Positions 1 through 5,717 of a stretch of DNA of 5,729 bases are shown piece by piece. This DNA is from an uncultured Alphaproteobacteria bacterium (GTDB taxonomy: Bacteria > Pseudomonadota > Alphaproteobacteria > Rs-D84), in NCBI GenBank assembly GCA_944390185.1, contig CALXPA010000052.1, positions 1 through 5,729 of the forward strand. Direction: 5' to 3'. The position numbers and the translations under genes are program-made. A model generated the notes under the pieces. That model was not told the origin of the DNA, did no database searches, and saw only the letters and a list, made by a program, of their open reading frames with translations. How positions within the stretch are numbered: position 1 is the stretch's first letter; the number at the start of each line of letters is the position of its first letter.

Positions 1-3
1 TTT

Positions 4-77
4 TGGCAGGGGCAGAAGGAATCGAACCCTCATCCGCGGTTTTGGAGACCGATATTCTACCGTTGAACTATGCCCCT
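4..77 (-). tRNA. trnW: tRNA-Trp, anticodon CCA
   Basis: Read on the minus strand this is a complete tRNA. The 7-bp acceptor stem pairs AGGGGCA (77-71) with TGCCCCT (14-8), followed by discriminator G and an encoded CCA (6-4). The D arm, a CTCCAAA anticodon loop giving anticodon CCA (Trp), and a T arm with loop TTCGATT are all visible. The lowest pair of the anticodon stem looks like a T/C mismatch, and the T stem has one G-T pair; neither prevents folding. In many alphaproteobacteria tRNA-Trp lies just upstream of secE-nusG. Here that side is off the left edge, so this neighbourhood is only inferred. Confidence 0.96.
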
Positions 78-130
78 GTAAACTGCATTTTCCGTCTGTT
101 TATACCGCTTGACCCCCAATAGTCTGCGAC

Positions 131-158
131 AAGATAGCACACTTTAAAGAAAAATCAA
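131..158 (-). promoter_or_regulatory. Candidate sigma-70 promoter for tRNA-Trp (proximal)
   Basis: On the minus strand a -35-like TTGATT (158-153) is followed after 16 bases by a -10-like TATCTT (136-131). Initiation would fall near 124, about 45 bases before the tRNA 5' end, leaving a leader for 5' processing. Both boxes are imperfect. Confidence 0.35.
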
Positions 159-166
159 GCGGAAAT

Positions 167-195
167 ATTATACGTGTTTATTTATTTTTGCGCAA
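167..195 (-). promoter_or_regulatory. Candidate sigma-70 promoter for tRNA-Trp (distal)
   Basis: On the minus strand a perfect TATAAT (172-167) lies 17 bases downstream of TTGCGC (195-190), which keeps the conserved TTG of a -35 box. Spacing is ideal. It would start transcription near 160, about 80 bases before the tRNA. Confidence 0.45.
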
Positions 196-295
196 GTGAA
201 AAAAGCAACCCATATTCGGCCCGCCATTCACAGACAATCAGACAAGGCCATGCCCATCTGGTTAAAAATACAAATAAATATATTGCTTTTTTCAC

Positions 296-325
296 TTGCA
301 CTGGTGTTATTTTTTTGTCTACAAT
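296..325 (+). promoter_or_regulatory. Candidate promoter of the virB8-virB9-virB10 operon
   Basis: TTGCAC (296-301) and TACAAT (320-325, five of six consensus bases) are separated by 18 bases. The expected start near 332 would give a leader of about 34 bases before the virB8 TTG codon. No operator-like inverted repeat is obvious around it. Confidence 0.4.
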
Positions 326-351
326 CGCCATATAGGTATCCAATACTGCCA

Positions 352-356
352 AGGAG
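352..356 (+). promoter_or_regulatory. Ribosome binding site fixing the TTG start of virB8
   Basis: AGGAG stands 9 bases before TTG at 366. The first in-frame ATG, at 396, has nothing comparable at a useful distance, so the TTG start is preferred. Confidence 0.7.
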
Positions 357-365
357 AGAAGTCAG

Positions 366-1052
366 TTGCCAGACCGCATAGAGCCACCTGTTTTAATGTC
401 CAGATTGTTGACATTCGTGTTCGCCGCGATGATTGTGGTGCTGGTGGCGTTGGTGGTCACGCTGTATAATCTGTATCCACTAAATCGCCCCCAGGTATTT
501 TTCTTGATGTCGGCACCACGCAATGATATGCGGGTTGTGTTGCGCGAAATGGCACCGATATCTGAAAACCTGGATAATTTTAAGCGCACGTTTATTCGCG
601 AATATATCAAGGCCCGCAATGAAATCGTGCCAAACGCAAATGAAATGCGCACCAAGTGGACAAATGACGCAAGTGCCGCCGTATACACGTGGTCGACATC
701 CGATGTGTATAACGCCTTTACCCAAACAAACATGTGGAACGCGTGGATGAGTGGCGCCCCAGACTTTGAATTCTCGTGTTCGGTAGAATTCGAAAACGGC
801 GCAATTGAACCACGTGGTAATGATGTTTGGGCGGTAACTTTTCGCTATTTTTGTTCAGATAGTAATAGACAGATGGATAAAAAAGAGTATACAATACGAA
901 TAAAGCTGGACACGGTGGACGACGCCACGATAAAGTGGGATGAACGTTTCGACAATCCCTTGGGGATACGGGTTTCGGAATACGTGGTGGAATCTGGGAA
1001 TGGCGACCCATTGGATACGGGATATCTGGCAACAGATGACACGGTGCAGTAA
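366..1052 (+). CDS. virB8: VirB8-like type IV secretion inner-membrane protein
   Basis: VirB8 is a bitopic inner-membrane component whose NTF2-like periplasmic domain dimerises and helps assemble the T4SS. The 228-residue product has the expected topology: a short cytoplasmic start, one transmembrane segment at about 13-37, then a soluble periplasmic domain. Two family hallmarks are visible. One is the helix FKRTFIREYIKARNEIVP (72-89), matching the region after the membrane segment in which VirB8 proteins carry a Tyr and Arg/Glu-rich helix. The other is NPLGIRVSEY (197-206), the NPxG motif near the C-terminus. Length is normal for the family. Cys137 and Cys163 could form a periplasmic disulfide. 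The start is TTG at 366, supported by AGGAG; ATG at 396 is the alternative and would remove most of the cytoplasmic part. It leads the operon, 27 bases before virB9. A specialised VirB8 paralogue is possible, but family membership is fairly secure. Confidence 0.87.
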   Translation: MPDRIEPPVLMSRLLTFVFAAMIVVLVALVVTLYNLYPLNRPQVFFLMSAPRNDMRVVLREMAPISENLDNFKRTFIREYIKARNEIVPNANEMRTKWTNDASAAVYTWSTSDVYNAFTQTNMWNAWMSGAPDFEFSCSVEFENGAIEPRGNDVWAVTFRYFCSDSNRQMDKKEYTIRIKLDTVDDATIKWDERFDNPLGIRVSEYVVESGNGDPLDTGYLATDDTVQ

Positions 1053-1079
1053 CATAACAGAAACGGAAGGAATATAGTC

Positions 1080-2603
1080 ATGACGCTTACACAGGCATTG
1101 AAGTTAAATATATCCGTGATTTGCATGGCGTTGGTATGCGGTGGCGGTGCAATGGGCGCCGGTATCCAGGCCGCGTGGGACAATCCAAACGCAAATATGG
1201 CATCAGGCAGTCTGAAGCCTGGATATGCACAACTGACCTGGTCCAAGGGCAGCGTACTGCCCGTGAAACTGCGTAACGGTATGACAACACTGATAACGTT
1301 GCCGAACGGTGAAAAAATTGCTGATGCGGTGGTGGGTAACAGTGGGCTGTTTTCTATTGAATCTGCCAAGGGCAGTAACATAATGTACATCACCCCACAA
1401 CCATCAAACCAGGGTTCCGATACGAACATGATTGTAACGGGTGAATCAGGAAATGTTTACACGTTCTATCTGCGCAGCGAACCGTCAAACGCCAGTGAAA
1501 TTACATATTCCCAGGTGGATGTTATATTGGATAACAATGGCACACTGATGACCACAACAGGCAGTGCAAATACCGTGGGCAGTGCGGGTTCTATATTCAA
1601 AACGGCATCCAGTACCGCAAACACGGTCGGTGTTGACGGCGAAGATTACGGATGGATAAAATCAATGAAAATTGACCCGTCTGAATTCCGATTTGATCTG
1701 GATATATTCGTCCCGAACCCGGATGATTATGTTATTGCGCCTGAACGCGTATGGCGTGATCGTATATTTACGTACATCGATTTCGGGGACAAGGTTATTT
1801 CTATGACCCAGCGTCCGGTTGTGTCGTTATTAATCGAGGGGGGCGAATCCCCAGTCGGATTCCGCACCGATGGCGAAGATGGCCGCCTGTTAATTGTCGA
1901 AGCGGTTGGTGACATGGTCCTGCGCAGTGGACAGCGTATCGTTTGTATCAAAAAACGTGAAAAGCCGTTCTTGATTGCGGATACTGCGTCTGTCATGGCC
2001 CTGGCAGAGGCGAACGTAGCACAGAGTATCATGTCTGGGCAATCGCTGAATAACATTGCGTATACCGCCGATATGAATGCGATAAACGCGTCTGCAAATG
2101 GCTATACAACGACCCCGATGATGTTGGGAAATATGCCAATGGGTGGAACAACCGCCGGGTACTATGCACCCGCCGGATATGCATTACCGACACAAACGTA
2201 CGGCAGTGGGACCAGTGGTATAAACATGATACCAACAGAACGTTTAACGGCGGGCTCTTTCTTGCCCCAGTCGAACATTCCACTGATTACCAGCAACCAG
2301 GTCGGTGTCGCAGTCGAATTACGCGCAGACACATCGGTCAAGGCACTGGAAGATTACTGGGCGACACTGTTGGCGACATTCAGTGGCGAAGATGGCCAGG
2401 GAATACTGAACCAGTACAAAGACATGGTATTCTTTGCGGTTGATGAACAGGGTGTCGGGGATCTGGGGTCTGAATCAACCACGGCGGGACGTTTGTATCG
2501 TCTGCGTATTGGACCACTGTCAGACGTTACCACCGCCCAGGATTTGTGCAATAAATTACTGGAATTCAGCGGAACCAGCTGCAGCGTTGTCAGAATACAA
2601 TAA
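1080..2603 (+). CDS. virB9: VirB9-like T4SS protein with C-terminal SPOR-like domain
   Basis: VirB9 (CagX family) forms the outer-membrane core complex with VirB7 and VirB10. The 507-residue product begins with a signal peptide (hydrophobic 11-26, likely cleavage near 25-27); Cys20 lacks a proper lipobox. A VirB9 N-terminal beta domain spans about 47-150, including TNMIVTGESGNVYTFYLRS (115-133). After a Ser/Thr/Gly linker, the VirB9 C-terminal domain spans about 203-292, with FDLDIFVPNP, APERVWRDRIFTYIDF (220-235) and VLRSGQRIVCI (280-290). Ordinary VirB9 proteins end about here, at 270-300 residues. This one continues with a Gly/Met/Tyr/Thr-rich linker (about 300-407) and a domain (about 408-506) resembling alphaproteobacterial SPOR domains, with YRLRIGPLSD (473-482), LCNKL and a final CSVVR. 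SPOR domains bind peptidoglycan glycan strands lacking stem peptides. Ribosome binding site AAGGA lies 8 bases before the ATG. The VirB9 call is strong; SPOR is from pattern recognition. Confidence 0.9.
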   Translation: MTLTQALKLNISVICMALVCGGGAMGAGIQAAWDNPNANMASGSLKPGYAQLTWSKGSVLPVKLRNGMTTLITLPNGEKIADAVVGNSGLFSIESAKGSNIMYITPQPSNQGSDTNMIVTGESGNVYTFYLRSEPSNASEITYSQVDVILDNNGTLMTTTGSANTVGSAGSIFKTASSTANTVGVDGEDYGWIKSMKIDPSEFRFDLDIFVPNPDDYVIAPERVWRDRIFTYIDFGDKVISMTQRPVVSLLIEGGESPVGFRTDGEDGRLLIVEAVGDMVLRSGQRIVCIKKREKPFLIADTASVMALAEANVAQSIMSGQSLNNIAYTADMNAINASANGYTTTPMMLGNMPMGGTTAGYYAPAGYALPTQTYGSGTSGINMIPTERLTAGSFLPQSNIPLITSNQVGVAVELRADTSVKALEDYWATLLATFSGEDGQGILNQYKDMVFFAVDEQGVGDLGSESTTAGRLYRLRIGPLSDVTTAQDLCNKLLEFSGTSCSVVRIQ

Positions 2604-2617
2604 AGTAACACGTAACG

Positions 2618-5065
2618 ATGATGAACAAGTTTAAAAAGCAATTTTCTGATTTGCGCAAGAACACGCCAAAGCATGTTCAGTGGTTGTTGTTGGCGGCGGC
2701 ATTTGTTGTCGTGCTGATACTGTTGACATTGTTATTGACACACCAAGAAGAAGAGGCACTGGAAATCGCAGAAAACACGCCGATAACTGTATCTGTTGCC
2801 CCGGATACAATTGACTGGTCAGATACAATCGTCGGTGATGAACGTACCGCTATGCTGACGGTGTCGGCATCTGCCCCAGTAAAAATCATGGGCGTTTATA
2901 CTGATGACGCGTCGGGTCTGGATGTGTCAAAGCAAACATGTACATCCCGCGCCCAGATTGATTCGGAAACAACGTGCACGATTAATCCAGGATTCCGGCC
3001 AAACGCCCCGATGTCACCAACGGCGGTGGTGTTATATGTTGATTGGCATGACGCAAACGCATCGGCCGAAATGAAGAATACAGAAACGGTTACACTGACC
3101 CTGGGCGCGGTTGATCCGGAACCAATCCCAGAACCAGTCCCAGCACCCACACCGGAACCAGAACCAATTGTCATACCAGCGCCCGCGCCAGAACCAGAAC
3201 CCGTGCCCGTGGCCACAACAATCCAACAGGATATCGAAGAAATCGCCCCATCGGTCGACCTGGTGTTCACAGATACAGATGTCGCGGATACATATGAATC
3301 AAATAATACGGCGACGCCGTTACCATCGACCGCATGTTCTGAATTTGCGATGCCGGGATATAATCTGTCGGGTGTGCAAAGCGGTTGGATTCGTCCCAGT
3401 GGTGGTGCATACTATTATTACCCATTTTCTGATACGGAATGTAAAAATCCGACGGGAACGTATAATCCAGATAACGGTATCATCACCGATATAAATAATC
3501 CGGCACAAAAAATCGGAACGGATGCGGAAAACATCGGGTATACGACAATACAGAATGGCGCCCTGCCCCAGTTGTCAAACCCGGCAACTGAACGCACAGT
3601 CAATCGGGCACGGCAACTGACAACCGAAGAACTGGCGCAAATGACGGTAACCGAAACCATTGCGCCGAATATGGCCAATCATGTTGTTGACACATCTGTT
3701 CAGCCAGACGTTATCGTTGGCACCAGCGGCAGCGCAGTATATTCGTCGGACCCGTTTGACAGAAGATTTGTATTGCGCCAATATAAACCAATTCCCGCCA
3801 CAATAGTGTCCGAGGTTCGCGCCGATCCATCGTTATATAACTGTGGAGACGCCGGTTGTACTGGCCAAACATTGCCAGTGCGTGCAACAGTGGATCGCAA
3901 TGTTTATTCAGACGATGGGCGCACTGTTGTCATCCCAACGGGGACATTGATGCTGGGGTATGTAACAGGTAAGTTACCTGGGCCGTACCAGACGGTTGGT
4001 CGTATGGAAATTAACTGGTATCAATTTATTTTGCCCAGCGGTGTTGAATTTAATTTTGATTTAAAAACCGGCGAAGTACCGTTTTCTGGCGATTCCCAGG
4101 GACGTGCGGGCGTGCCGGGACACGGCAGCACCGATTATGTTGAACAATTGGTTATGCCGATGCTGACGGCGATTGTGCCGGCCGCGGTTAATATGATTGC
4201 GCCAATTGCCGATACATTTGTTAATCAAATTGATTTGGATAATAACACCGTTGTACAAAGTGGTACCATGCGTTCGTCTGAACTGGCCAAACAAGAACTG
4301 ATTACCGCATGGAACCAGGTCGCACAAAAATTGCTGGTTGATGCAATGGACAACACAATACCGCCGTTTTCAATTGCCGCCGGCACACGTATAACTGTGT
4401 ATTCACCACAGGATCTGGTAATTACATGTGGCGACGACGACAGTAAAGAATGTTCGGTTTCCAAGCTAATGAAGAATACCAAACTCACAGATCCAAGAAA
4501 TAAGCGATCTGACGATTGGACGGCTCAATCGCCGACAATAATATACGAAGATGGTTCATGGGTTGGTCAGGCGCGATCATTTAATTTGGAAAAATATTGC
4601 GAAACGGATGCTGATGGTATATGGGATATAAACCCTGAGATGACAGAAGCGGCTATTGTGCAATCAGGGTATGATTACAGAACTGTTTTGGCATACTGCC
4701 AGTCGCTGAATTACCAGGCGATAAATAATGCACGTCAAGATGCGCTGTATCAAAATCAACAAGAACAGTTCCAGACCACATACGGTACACCCAGTAATCA
4801 AACACAACAACAACAACAGGCGTATAACGAAGATATCTTGGGGCTGACATATGATGACAGCGGTGCGATTCAAAATCCATTCGCGGATACATCGGCCACA
4901 ACGACGGATGTTTCAACCGCAGCAGAAACAGTCATCACGTGCGACGGCGGTGTTGCACCCGATGAGTATGGATGCTGTCCGGGCGAAATATATACTGATA
5001 TGGGTGACGCCGGGTGGAACTGTTGCCCAGAATCAGGGGGGGATTGCTTCCCACCAATATTATAA
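2618..5065 (+). CDS. virB10: Enlarged VirB10/TrbI-like T4SS protein with ASH-like domain and Cys-rich tail
   Basis: VirB10 spans both membranes, linking the inner-membrane ATPases to the outer-membrane pore. The 815-residue product has a basic cytoplasmic start, a transmembrane helix at 21-41, an ASH/choice-of-anchor-D-like beta domain (about 56-163, Cys108 and Cys120), a Pro/Glu spacer (167-197), an unassigned Tyr/Asn-rich region (about 225-385), and a TrbI domain (about 391-602). TrbI signatures are VRATVDRNVYSDDGRTVVIP (421-440), GTLMLGY (442-448), a hydrophobic antenna-like stretch (about 511-537), and AAGTRITVYSPQDL (587-600). Typical VirB10 proteins end there at roughly 380-480 residues. 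Here a further 213 residues follow: a Gln-rich part (713-734), then a Cys-rich end (Cys775, 786, 787, 802, 803, 810). Cys409/413 and Cys604/612 flank the TrbI core. It follows virB9 by 14 bases with no clear Shine-Dalgarno, suggesting translational coupling. ATG codons at 2618 and 2621 are equally possible. The family call rests on the TrbI domain. Confidence 0.95.
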   Translation: MMNKFKKQFSDLRKNTPKHVQWLLLAAAFVVVLILLTLLLTHQEEEALEIAENTPITVSVAPDTIDWSDTIVGDERTAMLTVSASAPVKIMGVYTDDASGLDVSKQTCTSRAQIDSETTCTINPGFRPNAPMSPTAVVLYVDWHDANASAEMKNTETVTLTLGAVDPEPIPEPVPAPTPEPEPIVIPAPAPEPEPVPVATTIQQDIEEIAPSVDLVFTDTDVADTYESNNTATPLPSTACSEFAMPGYNLSGVQSGWIRPSGGAYYYYPFSDTECKNPTGTYNPDNGIITDINNPAQKIGTDAENIGYTTIQNGALPQLSNPATERTVNRARQLTTEELAQMTVTETIAPNMANHVVDTSVQPDVIVGTSGSAVYSSDPFDRRFVLRQYKPIPATIVSEVRADPSLYNCGDAGCTGQTLPVRATVDRNVYSDDGRTVVIPTGTLMLGYVTGKLPGPYQTVGRMEINWYQFILPSGVEFNFDLKTGEVPFSGDSQGRAGVPGHGSTDYVEQLVMPMLTAIVPAAVNMIAPIADTFVNQIDLDNNTVVQSGTMRSSELAKQELITAWNQVAQKLLVDAMDNTIPPFSIAAGTRITVYSPQDLVITCGDDDSKECSVSKLMKNTKLTDPRNKRSDDWTAQSPTIIYEDGSWVGQARSFNLEKYCETDADGIWDINPEMTEAAIVQSGYDYRTVLAYCQSLNYQAINNARQDALYQNQQEQFQTTYGTPSNQTQQQQQAYNEDILGLTYDDSGAIQNPFADTSATTTDVSTAAETVITCDGGVAPDEYGCCPGEIYTDMGDAGWNCCPESGGDCFPPIL
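3116..3208 (+). repeat. Pro/Glu-rich coding repeat in virB10
   Basis: Imperfect short tandem units built on CCA/CCG-GAA codons encode alternating Pro and Glu with some Ala and Val (residues 167-197). Such Pro-rich stretches are common just after the membrane helix in VirB10 and TonB-like proteins, where they form an extended rod across the periplasm. Here it comes after the ASH-like domain instead. Confidence 0.85.
4804..4818 (+). repeat. Short CAA trinucleotide run in virB10
   Basis: An ACA/CAA run encodes five consecutive Gln within the Gln-rich part of the C-terminal extension (residues 730-734). Being a triplet repeat, length change would alter Gln number without shifting frame. Confidence 0.7.
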
Positions 5066-5069
5066 GTGT

Positions 5070-5094
5070 AAACCCGCCATCTGGCGGGTTTGTT
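5070..5094 (+). terminator. Rho-independent terminator after virB10
   Basis: A perfect 9-bp stem, AAACCCGCC (5070-5078) with GGCGGGTTT (5083-5091), closes a 4-base loop ATCT and runs into TTTGTT. It begins 4 bases after the virB10 stop codon. The U tract is short and interrupted, so read-through is plausible. It marks the end of the three-gene operon. Confidence 0.85.
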
Positions 5095-5159
5095 AAAACA
5101 AGTTATTGCATACCAAGGGAGTTTGAACTATATACACATAACAAGTACAGATATTTTGC

Positions 5160-5182
5160 ACGCACCATCGGTGCGTTTTTTA
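5160..5182 (+). terminator. Strong Rho-independent terminator in the spacer
   Basis: ACGCACC (5160-5166) pairs with GGTGCGT (5170-5176) around a 3-base loop ATC, followed by a run of T to 5182. Only the plus orientation gives a T tract. It either backs up the weaker terminator at 5070-5094 or ends a separate short transcript. Confidence 0.88.
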
Positions 5183-5248
5183 TTTGTGTTACGATTCGTC
5201 GACATAAATAAAAAGCCTGATAACATGTCGGTTTATCGATTTGTTATT

Positions 5249-5261
5249 CAACCACTGGTTG
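5249..5261. repeat. Short inverted repeat upstream of the 115-residue gene
   Basis: CAACC and GGTTG are perfectly complementary around ACT. It lies about 86 bases before the start codon and could be an operator half-site pair or chance; no promoter is fixed next to it. Confidence 0.3.
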
Positions 5262-5331
5262 TATTCTTTTACAGAACACAACTTTTTGTATATTTATTCG
5301 AAACATAGGATTTTCGTCTTATTACAACAAA

Positions 5332-5338
5332 GGGAGGA
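5332..5338 (+). promoter_or_regulatory. Strong ribosome binding site of the 115-residue gene
   Basis: GGGAGGA lies 8 bases before ATG 5347 and is the best Shine-Dalgarno match in the window, implying efficient translation and fixing this start. Confidence 0.8.
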
Positions 5339-5346
5339 AATATATC

Positions 5347-5694
5347 ATGACATCACAAAAATTGCACAACGTGTATTCGGCAGAAAAATTCCAAAACGCA
5401 GAACAGCTATGGTTCTGGTTCTTGTATTCTAAATCTGTCCAAAGTGGATTTTCGCGAAACCCACACGTTGCGACACGACGTGTGTGCGAATTGCTGGATG
5501 TCGAAACCTTGATTACAAAATTATATTTATCAGGCGATTTAACCAACGAACAATTATCTGTTATGAAAAAATTCGGCGATCGCCGGCGCGCACCACATCA
5601 ATACATATGGGCCGAAAATCGCGCCGCCGCGTTATGGCGCAGTGCAATGGAAACTGTCGGGGATGCCGCAAAAAAACGTGGATGGATTGAATAA
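5347..5694 (+). CDS. Uncharacterised small cytoplasmic protein, 115 residues
   Basis: I do not recognise this family. The product has no signal peptide or membrane helix and looks mostly helical and soluble. Visible features are an aromatic cluster LWFWFLYSKS (21-30), a segment HVATRRVCELLDVETLITKL (40-59), an acidic-hydrophobic turn region (62-73), a basic patch GDRRRAPHQYIW (77-88) and a C-terminal amphipathic helix with Lys/Arg ending GWIE. The basic patch would allow nucleic-acid or partner binding, but no standard helix-turn-helix is evident. The gene has a strong ribosome binding site (GGGAGGA), stands about 280 bases beyond virB10 behind two terminators, and has its own terminator starting within its stop codon, so it is probably monocistronic and not part of the secretion operon. 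Composition matches its neighbours. That it is a real gene is well supported; its role is unknown. Confidence 0.87.
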   Translation: MTSQKLHNVYSAEKFQNAEQLWFWFLYSKSVQSGFSRNPHVATRRVCELLDVETLITKLYLSGDLTNEQLSVMKKFGDRRRAPHQYIWAENRAAALWRSAMETVGDAAKKRGWIE

Positions 5695-5717
5695 AAACGG
5701 GGCCATGCCCCGTTTTT
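5693..5717 (+). terminator. Rho-independent terminator overlapping the stop codon of the last gene
   Basis: An 11-bp stem, AAAAACGGGGC (5693-5703) with GCCCCGTTTTT (5707-5717), encloses loop CAT and ends in five T. Its left arm includes the last two bases of the TAA stop. The A-rich left arm makes it potentially bidirectional. Confidence 0.92.

Larger units (their letters stand above)
78..365. other. Divergent intergenic region between tRNA-Trp and virB8
   Basis: This AT-rich spacer separates the leftward tRNA from the rightward secretion operon. It holds two candidate leftward promoters (131-158 and 167-195), one candidate rightward promoter (296-325) and the virB8 ribosome binding site (352-356). 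The only open frame in it is a GTG-started frame at 196-381, with an internal ATG at 250. That frame encodes one hydrophobic segment, lacks a ribosome binding site at either start, and uses codons such as CTA and AGG AGA that arise from the virB8 promoter and Shine-Dalgarno bases. I therefore do not call it a gene. Confidence 0.6.
5095..5346 (+). other. AT-rich spacer between the vir operon and the 115-residue gene
   Basis: Besides the terminator at 5160-5182, this holds about 65 bases between the two terminators with no gene I can support, then about 160 AT-rich bases leading to the next ribosome binding site. A short inverted repeat CAACC-ACT-GGTTG (5249-5261) and a looser one (5219-5225 with 5242-5248) are present. 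I could not identify a convincing -35/-10 pair. A hydrophobic 27-codon frame from ATG 5225 to 5308 lacks a ribosome binding site and is not called. Confidence 0.5.

Noticed and set aside
4..77. tRNA-Trp as an attachment site for a mobile element carrying the vir genes.
   Set aside because: Elements usually integrate at the tRNA 3' end, which points off the left edge. The vir genes lie on the 5' side, and no repeat of the tRNA end, integrase or insertion sequence is present in the window.
196..381. 61-codon GTG-started frame (44 codons from ATG 250) just upstream of virB8, with a hydrophobic segment followed by Cys, considered as a VirB7 lipoprotein.
   Set aside because: No ribosome binding site at either start. 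The residue before Cys is Phe, which breaks the lipobox. The frame overlaps the virB8 start, and its end is formed by the candidate promoter and Shine-Dalgarno bases.
362..733. Minus-strand frame opposite virB8.
   Set aside because: The sense strand carries clear VirB8 motifs; the antisense product resembles no family and has no start signals.
845..1429. Long minus-strand open frame of 194 codons across the virB8-virB9 junction.
   Set aside because: It is a shadow of two well-supported plus-strand genes, has no recognisable domain, and spans their intergenic gap with no sign of its own start signals.
2896..3270. Minus-strand frame of 124 codons with Gly/Ser repeats.
   Set aside because: The repeats are the complement of the Pro/Glu codons of virB10; nothing else supports a gene.
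4804..4818. CAA repeat as a phase-variation switch.
   Set aside because: It is a triplet repeat inside a frame, so slippage changes Gln number without turning the gene off, and the run is short.
5225..5308. 27-codon hydrophobic frame upstream of the last gene, considered as a leader peptide.
   Set aside because: No ribosome binding site, AT-rich chance composition, and no attenuator hairpin between it and the next gene.
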